From positions 1 through 64,000 of the forward strand of contig CBDCSR010000001.1 of assembly GCA_965221785.1 (NCBI GenBank): DNA of 64,000 bases. Direction: 5' to 3'. How positions within the stretch are numbered: the first letter of the stretch is position 1; every line of letters begins with the position of its first letter. Made by a program: the position numbers and the translations under genes. Below the pieces are notes generated by a model. That model worked only from the letters and a program-made list of their open reading frames with translations. It searched no databases and was not told the origin of the DNA. The DNA comes from BD2-11 sp965221785. Its GTDB lineage: Bacteria > Gemmatimonadota > Gemmatimonadetes > Longimicrobiales > Gaopeijiaceae. Shown one piece after another: positions 24,724 to 35,235 of the stretch.

Positions 24724-27700
24724 TCATCGTGCCCACGCCGCGGCGTCCGGAAGCCCCCGGCTGAACAGCACGCGGAGTTGCGAGGCCGAAGCGGCGCGTC
24801 CCACCGCGTCCGCGGCTACCTCCCCTTCGGGTAGTACACCGGTCAGGATGCCCCTCACACGTCCGTCGTCGGGATCGAACAGGATGGTCATTGGGCGATC
24901 CGTGTCCGCGTCCAGCGTGGTAGAGCCATTGGGTCCGGAGAGCGTGACGGCCGCCAGCTCCCCGGCCCATGCGGGATCCACGGGAAGGCCGAACGCGAAG
25001 GACGCACTCCCGTCGCCGTCGGCCATCTCGGGCATGTCGAAGTGTAAGGCGAACAGTTCGCGGCCGCTGCCATCCCGACCCGCGAGGGCGTAGTCTCCGC
25101 GGGAGCGCGGGAGCGCGGGCCTGGCGTCGACGACGAAGGCCGGGTTCAGGTGAAGTTCGCCGTCCGAGTTCGCGCCGCCCCACAAGAGAAGTGTGCGCGA
25201 GGGCCGTGCTACGGCAGCGGCCGCCTGCGTTCCTTCGGCGGCGATGCGGTGGAGGAGCGCCTTCGTGAAGAAGTAGTCGCTGATCCACTCACCGTTGCAG
25301 TAGCCCATGATGTCTTCGGCGGTGGGCGGCACCAAGCGACGCGCCTCGAAGTCGTAGCCCCAGACGCCACTGGTGCCGTCCCGCGTCGGATACGCTGGGT
25401 CCGGGTTGCCCGCGCCGCCGCACGGCGCGTGCGGCAGGCTGAAGTTGTGCCCGAACTCGTGTGCGATGACCGCGGCATTGGGAACGGAAAAGCTCACCAA
25501 ACCTCCGCCAAGCCCCGCGGCACCGGTGACGGCTCCCGACATCGTGCCCATCCAGTATCCGGTTGCGCCCTCCATGACACGGATCGCCTCGGTTTGGCTG
25601 ATCAGGTCGTACGCGTTGTTGCTCGAACTCAACACGGGCTCGTGCGCTGTCACCGTCAACTCGCCCACCGGGAGGAGGTTGCGGGTGGGGCCGAGCATTT
25701 TGTGGCCCTCCGGATCGGCGGCCATCCCTCGGACCGCCTCGAGAACCACCGAGTCCGGCGCCTCCGTCCAGAGAAACGGCAACAGCGTGAGATCGAACAG
25801 GGGCATGTCCCGGACATCGATCGCCAACCTGCCCGACTCCGGAATCCGTTTCGCGACCGCCAAGCCTGGATCCAACGTTCCGTTCGGGTCAACCTCGATC
25901 ACCATCTCGAGTCCTGGCCTGACGACCTGACCGGGAATCACGGCGTTGGCCGATCGGCCGAGACTGCTCTCGTCCACCTGGGTGGGGATCGGCGACAGCT
26001 TGCCCGGAATGTCCTTCACATAGGTTTCAACTTCGTTCACGTAGAAGCGCGCGCGTATCGCCGGAATCCCTGCGCCACTGGCCTCCCGCGCGGTAACGAA
26101 CACGCGCAGGAGCGCCTCCTCGCCGGCGACCAACGGGACAGGAGCCAGTCGCGTCTGGACGGTTTGGACGAGATATGCCATCGGGGGTTCGGCGTCGCAG
26201 GTGGGCACCCGGCGGTTCGGCACGCGTTCCAGCCAGTCTACAAAGGGCTCGTCACGGGGCGCGCAGAGACCCGTACCGCCTAGTTGCAACGTCTCGAGGT
26301 CCCCAAGTTGCGTCAGGCCGGCCGGAAGGACCCCGGACAGGCCGGCGTTCGTTTGGAGGGCAAGTCGGCGCAAGTTGGTCAAGCTGCCGAACTCCGAGGG
26401 CAGCGGCCCTGTCAACTCGTTGAAGCCAAGGTACGCCTCCCGGAGGGCGGCGAGACCGCCGAGTTCGACTGGTATGGGGCCGGTTAGACGGTTGGTCGCG
26501 AGGTTCAGCTGCCACAAGCTCGCCAAGTTGCCGAGTTCGCTCGGGATCGGCCCTGTCAGATCGTTCCGGCCGAGGGTCAGTTCCACCAGATTGGCGAGTC
26601 CACCGAATTCGACCGGGATGGAGCCCGTGAGGCGATTTGCGGAGAGGTTGATCCACCGCAAGTTGGCGAGGTTGCCGAATTCGGGGGGGATGGGGCCTGC
26701 GAGGTCGTTTTCGTTGAACGACAAGCCCCGCAGATTGGCGAGGTCGCCCAGCTCGGGCGGGATCGGCCCCGTAAGCCGGTTCTCGCCCGCCCACAGCGTC
26801 CTCAATTCGACGAGGCTGCCGAGCTCGGGGGGGATGGGGCCGGTCAGCCTGTTTCGATAGAGAGTCAGCGACTCCAGATAACCTAGTCTGCCCAGATCGC
26901 GCGGGATTTTGCCCGACAAGCCGTTCGCGAAGAGGTCCAGTTCGACAACCCGGCCGTGGCCGTCAACGCTGACACCGTACCATTCTCCGAGCGGCGCATC
27001 CGTTAGCCAGCTCTCGGAGTGGACCCAGTTCGGTCCGTCCATTGCCTCGTATACCGCCGTCAAGATGCCGCGGTCGGGCAGCGGGGCGCACACGGCACCC
27101 GTGCCCTGGTGAGACGAGATCGCCGACAGCCAGTCCACGAACGACGCGTCGGTCGGAGCACAAAGTCCGGTGTCGGTATAGTGAAGCGTCTGGAGGGAGA
27201 GCAGGGCCAGCGAGAGCGGGAGGCGGCCAGACAGACCGGCGTTGCCAGCGATTCGCAGTTCGGTCATGTTGGCCAGTTCGCCGAGACTGGCGGGGAGTTC
27301 TCCGGCGAGTCCGTTGCGGTCGAGGTCGAGCACCGTCACGCGACCGAGAGAATCGGCGCTGACGCCGTGCCAGTCCTCCACCGCACCGTCGCCCGGCCAA
27401 CCGGCCGATTCGATCCACTCGCTGCCCCCAGTGTCCTCGTATACCGCCTTCAGCACGGCTACATCGGCGGCGTTGCAGAGACTCTCCGACTCGTCGTCCC
27501 GATGTTCTATTCGCCGCAGCCATCCGAGGAAGGCCGATGTCCCGGGTACGCACAGACTCTCGTCAAATCCGATCCAGAAAACACGAAGCTTGGCGAGTTG
27601 CAGGAAGGTCTGCGGGATGATGCCGGAAAAACCGTTGTCCCAGAGCGACAAGACCTCAAGGTTCGCGAGGCCGCCGAGCTCGGACGGAATCGGACCCGTC

Positions 27701-29109
27701 AGGTCGTTCTGGTTTACGGACAGATTCCTCAAGCTGGCGAGGCCGCCCAGTTCGGGAGGGATCTGTCCGGAGAGATCGTTGTCCCCGATGGACAGCACTT
27801 CCAGCGCCGAGAGGTCGCCCAGTTCGGGAGCGATGGGCCCCGACAGCTCGTTGCTCCAAAGGTGCAGTTCGTTCAGGCTGGCGAGGTTCCCCAACTCCGC
27901 GGGAATCGAACCCGAGAGTCGGTTTTCCCACAGGTACAGGCGCCGCAGGACGGGGAGGTCGCCGAGTTCCGGAGGGATCTGTCCCGAGAGATCGTTGTCC
28001 CAGAGCGACAAGACCTCAAGGTTCGCGAGGTCGCCGAGCTCGGACGGAATCGGACCCGTCAGGTCGTTCTGGTTTACGGACAGATTCCTCAAGCTGGCGA
28101 GGCCGCCCAGTTCGGGAGGGATCTGTCCCGAGAAACCGTTGTCCCCGATGGACAGCACTTCCAGCGCCGAGAGGTCGCGCAGTTCGGGGGGGATGGGCCC
28201 CGACAGCTCGTTACCTGAAAGGTGCAGATGGGTTAGGCTGGCGAGGTTCCCCAACTCCGCGGGAATCGGACCCGAGAGACGGTTTCCCCACAGGAACAGG
28301 TGCCGCAGGACGCGAAGATCGCCCAGTTCCGGCGGGATCGGGCCGCTCAGGTCATTGTCGGTCAGGTACAGGACCTCCAGGTTGGCGATCCCACCCAACT
28401 CCGCCGGTATCGAGCCGGTCAATGCGTTGTTCCAGAGTGACAAGGCGGCAAGACTGGCGAGGCTGCCCAGTTCCGGTGGGATCGGGCCGTTCAGGTTGTT
28501 GTCGTGCAGGTACAGGACCTCCAAGCTGGCGAGGTTGCCGAGTTCGGCCGGAATCGGGCCACTGAGTCCGCCCTGCCGGCCACCGACATCGGCGGACCCC
28601 CGGGCGATCGGCGATTCGGGCGCCCACGCCACCTCGACCGAGGGCTGTGGGGCATCGTTCCATCTCTTTTCCTCGGCGCGAGGAGTCGGCAGTTCGGGAA
28701 GTCGGCGCTGGTCCAGGTCTGCCGCAACCTGGCTGCCGGCTTCCCTGGTGGCGTTTCCGCTCAAATCCAGCATCCTCAGGCTATTGAGAAGCTCGAGGTC
28801 CGGGGGGATCGAGCCGTTGAGCCCGTTCTCGGAGAGCCGCAACTCCACGACGCCGGTCGAATCCGCCGCCACTCCGAACCACTCGCTCAGCGGTCGATCC
28901 GTCAGCCAGTTCTCGTTGTTGACCCAGTTCGGGCCGTCGGTGGCTTCGTAGAGGACCACCAACGCGTCACGGTCGCCCCCCTTTGCCGCTGCAAGGCCCG
29001 CCGCCGTGCTCAACGCCACGTCCCGCGACTTCGCGTCCGGCGGCACCACGGGGTCGTCCGCACAGGCGACACCCGAAAGGCCGACCACTATCACAACCCA
29101 AGTCCGCAA
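24724..29109 (-). CDS. Giant leucine-rich-repeat protein with a metzincin-type protease domain
   Basis: About 1461 residues. The frame is open to a TTG at 29337, but that would start inside the divergent kinase fragment. A TTG at 29109 gives a short signal, RTWVVIVVGLSGVAC, with a lipobox-like Cys, and is preferred. Three blocks each open with a plant-type cap (LYEATDGPNWVNNENWL, YEDTGGSEWIESAGWPG, YEAMDGPNWVHSESWL). They continue with 24-residue repeats of the form LSGPIPPELGxLxxLxxLxL. A 360-bp tandem duplication lies inside. The C-terminal domain has HEFGHNFSLPH (about residue 1216), a metzincin zinc motif, and a Met-turn-like DIMGYC downstream. It is probably an exported protein-binding protease. 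Confidence 0.85.
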   Translation of the reverse strand: MRTWVVIVVGLSGVACADDPVVPPDAKSRDVALSTAAGLAAAKGGDRDALVVLYEATDGPNWVNNENWLTDRPLSEWFGVAADSTGVVELRLSENGLNGSIPPDLELLNSLRMLDLSGNATREAGSQVAADLDQRRLPELPTPRAEEKRWNDAPQPSVEVAWAPESPIARGSADVGGRQGGLSGPIPAELGNLASLEVLYLHDNNLNGPIPPELGSLASLAALSLWNNALTGSIPAELGGIANLEVLYLTDNDLSGPIPPELGDLRVLRHLFLWGNRLSGPIPAELGNLASLTHLHLSGNELSGPIPPELRDLSALEVLSIGDNGFSGQIPPELGGLASLRNLSVNQNDLTGPIPSELGDLANLEVLSLWDNDLSGQIPPELGDLPVLRRLYLWENRLSGSIPAELGNLASLNELHLWSNELSGPIAPELGDLSALEVLSIGDNDLSGQIPPELGGLASLRNLSVNQNDLTGPIPSELGGLANLEVLSLWDNGFSGIIPQTFLQLAKLRVFWIGFDESLCVPGTSAFLGWLRRIEHRDDESESLCNAADVAVLKAVYEDTGGSEWIESAGWPGDGAVEDWHGVSADSLGRVTVLDLDRNGLAGELPASLGELANMTELRIAGNAGLSGRLPLSLALLSLQTLHYTDTGLCAPTDASFVDWLSAISSHQGTGAVCAPLPDRGILTAVYEAMDGPNWVHSESWLTDAPLGEWYGVSVDGHGRVVELDLFANGLSGKIPRDLGRLGYLESLTLYRNRLTGPIPPELGSLVELRTLWAGENRLTGPIPPELGDLANLRGLSFNENDLAGPIPPEFGNLANLRWINLSANRLTGSIPVEFGGLANLVELTLGRNDLTGPIPSELGNLASLWQLNLATNRLTGPIPVELGGLAALREAYLGFNELTGPLPSEFGSLTNLRRLALQTNAGLSGVLPAGLTQLGDLETLQLGGTGLCAPRDEPFVDWLERVPNRRVPTCDAEPPMAYLVQTVQTRLAPVPLVAGEEALLRVFVTAREASGAGIPAIRARFYVNEVETYVKDIPGKLSPIPTQVDESSLGRSANAVIPGQVVRPGLEMVIEVDPNGTLDPGLAVAKRIPESGRLAIDVRDMPLFDLTLLPFLWTEAPDSVVLEAVRGMAADPEGHKMLGPTRNLLPVGELTVTAHEPVLSSSNNAYDLISQTEAIRVMEGATGYWMGTMSGAVTGAAGLGGGLVSFSVPNAAVIAHEFGHNFSLPHAPCGGAGNPDPAYPTRDGTSGVWGYDFEARRLVPPTAEDIMGYCNGEWISDYFFTKALLHRIAAEGTQAAAAVARPSRTLLLWGGANSDGELHLNPAFVVDARPALPRSRGDYALAGRDGSGRELFALHFDMPEMADGDGSASFAFGLPVDPAWAGELAAVTLSGPNGSTTLDADTDRPMTILFDPDDGRVRGILTGVLPEGEVAADAVGRAASASQLRVLFSRGLPDAAAWAR
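27634..28353 (-). repeat. 360-bp tandem duplication inside the leucine-rich-repeat gene
   Basis: Two adjacent units of 360 bp (27634-27993 and 27994-28353). Long stretches are nearly identical, for example from 27641 and from 28001 for over 100 bp. Each unit encodes five 24-residue repeats. Similarity falls toward the ends of the units. Confidence 0.8.
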
Positions 29110-29336
29110 CGGCCGCAGCCGCCGTTTGGTCCGCCCGTTCAGGAGAGTCTGCCCCTGCGTCGGAGTCGGGAGGTAAGGAGGCGGCGCAAACGCGGTACGC
29201 AAGCGCGGCTCCAGTGGTGCATAGTGGCAGACATCCCTATAGAATACGGGCTCAAATCCGATGCGTGGGCGAGTATTAGGCCCATTTCGGCGAGCGTTTG
29301 GCGATGATTCCTTGGTTTCCCAAGGAGGGACGAGCA

Positions 29337-30768
29337 ATGACGGACGATCCGGCGACGTTGCGGGACCGGGTCGAGGTGCCGGAGCGGCGCGTCTCCGAGC
29401 TGAGCCGGGCCGCGGTGCGCATCAGCGCGAGCCTCGATCCCGACGCCGTCCTGCAGGAGGTCGTGGACAGCGCCCGCGCGCTGACCGGCGCGCGCTACGG
29501 CCTGATCACGACCGTGGACGAGGCCGGGCGGCCGCACCGGTTCGTGGGCTCCGGGGTCACCGACGCCCAGTACCGGCAACTGAAGGGCTGGGCCGACGGC
29601 CGCGGCTGTTCGAGCACCTGACGAACCTTCCCGGCCCGTTGACGTTCGAGGACGTGCCCGGACACCTCCGGCGCCACGGGTTCGGGGCGGGCGTGCTGCC
29701 CTACGGCACCGCGCTGGGCGCGCCGATCGACAGCGGCGGCGCGGGCGTCGGCTACCTGTTCGTCGCCGACAAGCAGGGCGGCGGTGACTTCACGGACGGG
29801 GACGGGAAGGTGCTCCCGCTGTTCGCGTCGCAAGCCGGGACGGCGATCGCAAACGCGCGCCTTCCGGGACCAACAACAGGCGCGGGCGCGGCTGGAGACC
29901 CTGGTCGCCACCTCGCCCGTCGGGGTGGTGGTGCTGGACGCCGGGACCCGGCGGCGGCGTGTCGCTGAACCGCGAGGCGAGGCGGATCGTCGAGGGGCTG
30001 CGGGTCGCGGACCGCACGGTCGAGCGACTGGTCACCTGCCGGCGCGCCGACGGGAGCGAGGTCGCGCTGACGGACTTTCCGCTGGAGCGGCAGCTTCGCC
30101 GCGCCGAGACGGTCCGCGCCGAGGAGATCGAGCTTTCGGTGCCCGACGGCCGGAGCGTGAGGACGCTGATCAACGCGACGCCGATCCAGGGGTCGGACGG
30201 CGAGGTCGAGTCGGTCGTCGTCACGATGCAGGACCTGGCGCCCTTCGAGGAGATCGAGCGGATGAGGACGGAGTTCCTCGCGATCGTGAGCCACGAGCTG
30301 TGCACGCCGCTCACCTCGATCCAGGGTTCGACGGGCGCGGTGCTCTCCGCCGAGCCCGGATTCGCGCGGCCCGAGATGATGCAGTTCTTCCGCATCATCG
30401 ACGGGCAGGCCGCCCGGATGAGCGGGCTGATCCGCGACCTGCTGGACGCGGGGCGCATCGCGACCGGCACGCTGTCGGTCTCGCCCGAGCCCTCGGACGT
30501 GCCGGCGCTGGTGGACGCGGCGCGGAGGAGTTTCTCAAGCGGTGGCGGTCGGCACCGGGTCGCCGCCGACCTGCCCGCGGACCTGCCGCGCGTGATGGTG
30601 GACCGGGAGCGCATCGTCCAGGTGCTCTCGAACCTGTTGGCGAACGCGGCCCGGCACTCCGGCAAGTCGTCGCCCATCCGCATCGACGCCCGGCGCGACG
30701 GCGGCGATGTGGAGATATCGGTCTCCGACCGGGGCCGGGGCATTCCGCCGGAGCAACTGCCGCACTAG
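29337..30768 (+). pseudogene. Sensor histidine kinase (GAF-PAS-HisKA-HATPase), frameshifted and truncated
   Basis: The ATG at 29337 follows a strong AAGGAGG site. Homologous protein continues through three frame changes, near 29605, 29865 and 29950, so no single frame encodes it. The pieces in order are a GAF domain (SLDPDAVLQEVVDSARALTG, then VLPYGTALGAPI and GYLFVADK), a PAS-like part (VATSPVGVVVLDAG), a HisKA helix with the phospho-acceptor His (FLAIVSHELCTPLTSI; Cys replaces the usual Arg) and an HATPase start (NLLANAARHS, SDRGRGIPPEQ). The G2 box and the end of the ATPase are missing. Decay is likely; assembly errors in G/C runs could explain the shifts but not the missing end. Confidence 0.75.
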
Positions 30769-31250
30769 GAAACACTCCGTCGGCGGCGACGGCGCGCGCG
30801 GCCTCGGCAGCGAATGTAGTCACCCTAGGCAGGAGCGCTACCCGTACTGCCGGCCAAGCCGGAGAGGCCCCGGCCCCGTCTCCGAGGATCGCCCAGCCGG
30901 ATCCCTCGGTGACCGCTTCGACGGCGGCCCCGGGGCTGGCTCACGCCCGCAAAATATCGCGGCTGACGAGAGGCTCCGCCCCCTCGACCTCCAGACACGG
31001 AGTCCGCGGGCTCCCATGCCGTCGTGGACCTCGTGACCGGGCGCCACCTGGGCACACGGAGGTGCTGGTTGTGGTCATATCGGACACACCGAACGACACC
31101 GCGAGTCCCGCACGACTGTGTGCCTCCAACCCCGGGCTGCGTGCCGAACCGCACCCGTCGCGCCAGCGGGAGTTCGGCGTTCCGTTGGCCCTGAGCGGCT
31201 GCGGCGACCCGGCACCGGCTCCCGAATCCGCGGTCACGGGGGCAACCGGT
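30769..31250. other. Intergenic stretch after the kinase remnant
   Basis: About 480 bp between two convergent genes. Short overlapping frames on both strands, none with recognisable character. No stem followed by a T-run was seen. Confidence 0.5.
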
Positions 31251-33584
31251 TCACCTTGCGAGCACCGATCCCCGGACAGTGTAGGGCGACATGTCGAAGC
31301 CCTGCTCGTCAAAGTAGGCCAGACGATTCGGGATGGCGGCCAGGATCGCAGCGCGGTCGGTCTCGGTCAGCCGCTCTGGACGGTACCGCACAGCAAAGTA
31401 CGGCAGGATGCTCTCAGCGATGTCTTCGCGGTCGGGATGATCGCGGGCATAGTCCGAAATGAAGACGCCATCGGCCTCCTGCGCCGCTCGCCAGGCGGCG
31501 GTGTTCGCGTGGGTAGCATCCAATGAGGCGTGCGCGGCCTCATGAAGGAAGATCTCCTCCACGAAATCGATCAACTTCTCCCCATCTCCCGTATGTACAT
31601 GAAGAATCCCCGCTACGTTTCCAGCGAACCCGCTGTTCGATGCTCCGATTTCCACTTCCGCGACTTGCGAAAGGAATACCGCCGGCAGACGACCTAGCGC
31701 GGACGCGTAGGTATCGACCTCCCGACGCGCACTTGCCCTACCGCCGAGTTCCGGATGGACCTGGAATTCCATTTCCGGTCCCGCGTACCGCACGTCGAAC
31801 AGATAGGCGTTGATCGTGATCCATCTCTGCCCGTCCCAGTATTCCCTTGGCCCTCGGCCCACATACGTCACGCTGCTGAGCGATGTGGGGTCCGAAGCGT
31901 CAAGGATGTCGGGTGTGATCCACACGGTTCCTCCGAACGGTGGGACTCCGGTGTGATCGAGGACGAAATCGACCGTGCGGTCGACATCCATGGTCACGTC
32001 GAGGGTCTGGCTTACGTAACTGGGCTCGGCGGTGACAGTTACCGAAATTGGTCCCGCAACGTTCAAGAAGCGGTACCGTCCGTCAGCATCCGTTGCGACT
32101 GTTTCGATCCGGCCGTTGCCAAGCGCCACGACTGCACCCGCAAGCAGCAGCTCGCTGCTCCGACTATCGCTCACGGTGCCGGATAGAGTGAAACCCGCGA
32201 CTGTCACCGAAACGTGCTGTGTGGCGGTTGCTCCTTGCGGATCGCGCGCCGACACGCTGACGTCGATCTGACCGGGTTTCGCAGCGGTGATTGTCAACGT
32301 GCTTGCTGAAACGCTGACCATGGCGACTTCCGGGTCGCCAGAGCTTGCCGAGTACGTCAGTGAATCGCCATCGGGATCCGTAAAGTAGGGGGCAACATCC
32401 AGGATCACCGGATCGTCACCAACCCGCACCACCTGTTCGGGAATGGTGCCCGCCGGCTCCGGCGCCCGGTTGGCAACGGTAATATCGGATGTGCCTGAAG
32501 CGTCTCCCGCGGTGGCCGCGATGGTGGCGGTGCCTTCCGCGGCTCCTCGCACCAGCCCCGAGGGATCCACCGTCGCCACCGCGACGTTGCTCGACGACCA
32601 TGTGAACGCTACTCCCTCCACGACGCGGCCGTTCTTGTCGTACCCCTCCGCGACCAGCCACAGCGTGTCGCCGAGCGCGATGGTGTCCGCGGCGGGCGAG
32701 ACCGTTGCCGAGCGGACGGATTGTTTCACGGTTACAACTGCGGTGTCGGACGCGGACCCCGCGGTCGCGGTGATAGCGGCCGTTCCGTTCGCTGTCGCCG
32801 TGACCAGGCCGGTGGAATCAACGGTCGCCACCATGCTGTCGCTGCTGGCCCACACAACCGACCGGTTCTCCATCACGCGCCCGATCTGGTCGCGCACCTC
32901 GGCCAAGAACTGCGCCGTCTGTCCCAGCGCGGTCAGCAACGCCGTGTTGGGGGTAACGGCAATGGCCGTGGGCGCGGGAGCCACAACCGTCAGTTGCGCG
33001 CCGCCCGTGATTCCCGCCGTGGTGGCCGTAACCTCCGCTTGCCCGTCACCGACCCCGGTCACCAGCCCCGCCGCGTCCACCACGGCCACCGCCGTGTCTC
33101 CGGACGCCCACACGATCTCGACCCCGGTCACCGCCTGCCCGTTCGCGTCGGTGGCGGTTGCAGCCAGCCGCAACGTATCGCCCTCCACAACCGTGGCCGC
33201 ATCCGGCACCACGGCGATGGCGCTGACCTCCTGGGCCACGGTCACCGTTGCACTTCCAGACGCCGATCCCGAGGTTGCCGTGATCGCGCCGGTCCCGTTG
33301 GCCACCGCCGTCACCAGCCCGAACGCGCTTACGGTCGCCACGGCGGCCGTGCCGCTCGCCCAGGTCACTGCTGCCCCCGCCATCGCCTGACCGTTCTGAT
33401 CCCGAACCTCTGCGGACAACTGTACCGTCGCGCCCAGTGCCGCCAAATCGACCGTGGCCGGGGTCACGGTGATCGTCGTCGCTCGAGGGGGATCTGGAGG
33501 AGGCTCCGTGGTGCCGTCTCCGCAGGCCGCGAACAACGTGACCGCCAAGAAAGCCCAGTAGGGAACCGGAGCGGATCGGGTCAA
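31251..33584 (-). CDS. Lipoprotein with four BIG2 domains and a HExxH protease-like C-terminus
   Basis: 777 residues from a TTG start; the signal AFLAVTLFAACGD has a lipobox Cys. Four bacterial Ig-like (BIG2) domains follow (about 35-375), each with VTWASGxTAVATVxxxGLVTAVANG-type ends. Then come a cadherin-like domain (YFTDPDGDSLTYSASS) and a carboxypeptidase-regulatory-like domain (FTLSGTVSDSRSSELLLAGA). The C-terminal 220 residues include EEIFLHEAAHASLDATHAN near 675, a zincin HExxH with a further His seven residues on. A cell-surface anchored protein with a possible metallopeptidase is the best reading. Substrate and exact peptidase family are not recognised. Confidence 0.82.
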   Translation of the reverse strand: MTRSAPVPYWAFLAVTLFAACGDGTTEPPPDPPRATTITVTPATVDLAALGATVQLSAEVRDQNGQAMAGAAVTWASGTAAVATVSAFGLVTAVANGTGAITATSGSASGSATVTVAQEVSAIAVVPDAATVVEGDTLRLAATATDANGQAVTGVEIVWASGDTAVAVVDAAGLVTGVGDGQAEVTATTAGITGGAQLTVVAPAPTAIAVTPNTALLTALGQTAQFLAEVRDQIGRVMENRSVVWASSDSMVATVDSTGLVTATANGTAAITATAGSASDTAVVTVKQSVRSATVSPAADTIALGDTLWLVAEGYDKNGRVVEGVAFTWSSSNVAVATVDPSGLVRGAAEGTATIAATAGDASGTSDITVANRAPEPAGTIPEQVVRVGDDPVILDVAPYFTDPDGDSLTYSASSGDPEVAMVSVSASTLTITAAKPGQIDVSVSARDPQGATATQHVSVTVAGFTLSGTVSDSRSSELLLAGAVVALGNGRIETVATDADGRYRFLNVAGPISVTVTAEPSYVSQTLDVTMDVDRTVDFVLDHTGVPPFGGTVWITPDILDASDPTSLSSVTYVGRGPREYWDGQRWITINAYLFDVRYAGPEMEFQVHPELGGRASARREVDTYASALGRLPAVFLSQVAEVEIGASNSGFAGNVAGILHVHTGDGEKLIDFVEEIFLHEAAHASLDATHANTAAWRAAQEADGVFISDYARDHPDREDIAESILPYFAVRYRPERLTETDRAAILAAIPNRLAYFDEQGFDMSPYTVRGSVLAR

Positions 33585-34220
33585 ATCGAAGGTCTTCAGC
33601 GCGTCGGTGTCAATCAGCCTTCTTCGTGACGATGCGGGATCGGATGCGTCGTATCGTTGCTACTCGGACGCGGGCAAGATAGCCGCCGGTTCCCGATGGA
33701 GCCAACATCGCCCACGCAATGTCGCGGTCTCAATCCGATTGACAAGCGAAGAAATGGACCGCTCCGGCGAGAGTTCGCCGATGATATCAAAGGGTGGCTT
33801 AGGGCGGACTCCCCCAAACGGCGCTGGGTGTGCTTGGCGCGCTACCCTCGGCCATGTACTCGGTTGAGCGGAATCCTTTCGCGATGTCCCGAAATCCCTT
33901 TCGGAAAGCCGGGGTTCGAGGGGGGCGCGGCCTCCCTCGCCAGACCTCCGTGTTCAACACGGAGTCGGCTGGCTAACCCACGCCAAGCGCGCCAGCCAGC
34001 CCGCGGTTGCGGGGTGGGGTGTCGCCGGAATCTCCATGCCGTAGCGGCCGGTCCACGCCCCGGAGAACCTCGGCGCGGGGCTCCGTCAGGTCGGCCCCCT
34101 GACACACCCGGGCGGCCACGCCCTCCGGTACCTTCGGCGAAGAGGCGGCGGGCGTGGGAGTCCCGCCATTCAGGTCAGGTTTTCCCGCTTTCGCGGCACG
34201 GTCCAGCAAGGTCCAGTGCA
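33585..34220. other. Gene-poor stretch upstream of stem-loop copy 2
   Basis: About 640 bp with competing short frames on both strands, such as one reading KPDLNGGTPTPAASSP on the minus strand. None shows a recognisable domain. An 11-bp inverted repeat, CCGTGTTCAACACGG, lies near 33949-33963. Confidence 0.45.
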
Positions 34221-34281
34221 ACGGCAAGAGTGGCAGATCGTACAGTCCCAGTTTGACTTACGTGATCTCCTGCCGTGATTC
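34221..34281 (+). repeat. Integrase-associated stem-loop repeat, copy 2
   Basis: Core copy at 34233-34248 (GCAGATCGTACAGTCC). The stem CGGCAAGAG at 34222-34230 pairs with CTCCTGCCG at 34267-34275, with one mismatch. Same orientation as copies 1 and 3. No integrase sequence remains next to it. Confidence 0.6.
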
Positions 34282-34779
34282 GGGCCTCAACCGATCCGTA
34301 CGCGATGTAAAACATTCGCGCTCTGGCGAGGGGTGCTCCCGTCCCTCCTTCGATCCCCCCGGAAGACCTCCGCTCCGGCACCGCTCGCGGTCAGGGAGTC
34401 CGCGCGCTTCCGCCTGACCGAACGTCCATGCGGCGAACTCGCCCGACGTTCTCCTGCCGACCCCCGATCACAGCCCGTCGAGGCCGTCGATCTCGCAGAT
34501 GAGTCCGCTTCGTGACCGGCGGCGGCGCGGTCAGCGTTACCAGGCGCGGTCAGCGTTACCACCCGCTTCCGGTGCCGGTCCCCCCGGCCTCCGGGATGGA
34601 CTCCGCTAGTCCCTCCGCCGGGGTCGAGCCCTCCGCTTCCCAGGCCCGGACGGGAGGTGGGCCGCAGGGTTCTTCCGTGGATGTCCCCCCCTGCTACCGT
34701 CGCATGTCACGCGCTTGTCGCTGCGGTCATGCCGCTGTCTTCCGTCTCAGCCGGCCCTTGCGGCTCTGTCATCGAATCC
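34282..34779. other. Gene-poor stretch with a 19-bp tandem repeat
   Basis: About 500 bp without a convincing gene. It holds two tandem copies of GGCGCGGTCAGCGTTACC (34524-34541 and 34543-34560). Two copies are too few to call iterons. Confidence 0.45.
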
Positions 34780-35235
34780 TCATGCCCTCGCGCAAAGATA
34801 GAACGTAACGCCTCCCAGAAACTCTTCGTCTACCGTGCGCGTAACCACAACTCTCCATCCAGCGACTCGCTGGCGCAGTTCCGCCACGTTTGTATTGTGT
34901 CCCGCTGAGGCCAGAGCCGTGTTCACCTCATCGATGCTCCCACCCTTGTCGATGGCTTCCTCCACCGCGTTCCAGAGCTCGTCGGTACCAGGATCGCCGC
35001 TGGGCGAGAGTCCGGGTGGGAATGCACAATTGACCTCCATGACGTGACCGCCTCGGCCTTCTCGATAGACCGCAAGCGTGGTCTGTGAATTGGCGGTTCC
35101 AGAAGGGAAGTGACTCGAAATGGCATGCACTGTGTAGGTCTTCGTCGGAAGAGCTTGGCGGAAAAGAGGTGTTCCGAAAGCTCCGACCGCGAGGCCGAAC
35201 GCCAAGCCCAGCAGGAAAGAGCGACGTCGTCTCAT
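34780..35235 (-). CDS. Hypothetical exported or membrane-anchored protein
   Basis: 151 residues from the ATG at 35235. A basic start and hydrophobic segment (MRRRRSFLLGLAFGLAVGAF) suggest a signal anchor or signal peptide. The remainder (YTVHAISSHFPSGTANSQTT, LWNAVEEAIDKGGSIDEVNT, GWRVVVTRTVDEEFLGGVTF) looks like a small alpha/beta domain. I recognise no family. It is divergent from the repeat lipoprotein at 35572. Confidence 0.6.
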   Translation of the reverse strand: MRRRRSFLLGLAFGLAVGAFGTPLFRQALPTKTYTVHAISSHFPSGTANSQTTLAVYREGRGGHVMEVNCAFPPGLSPSGDPGTDELWNAVEEAIDKGGSIDEVNTALASAGHNTNVAELRQRVAGWRVVVTRTVDEEFLGGVTFYLCARA

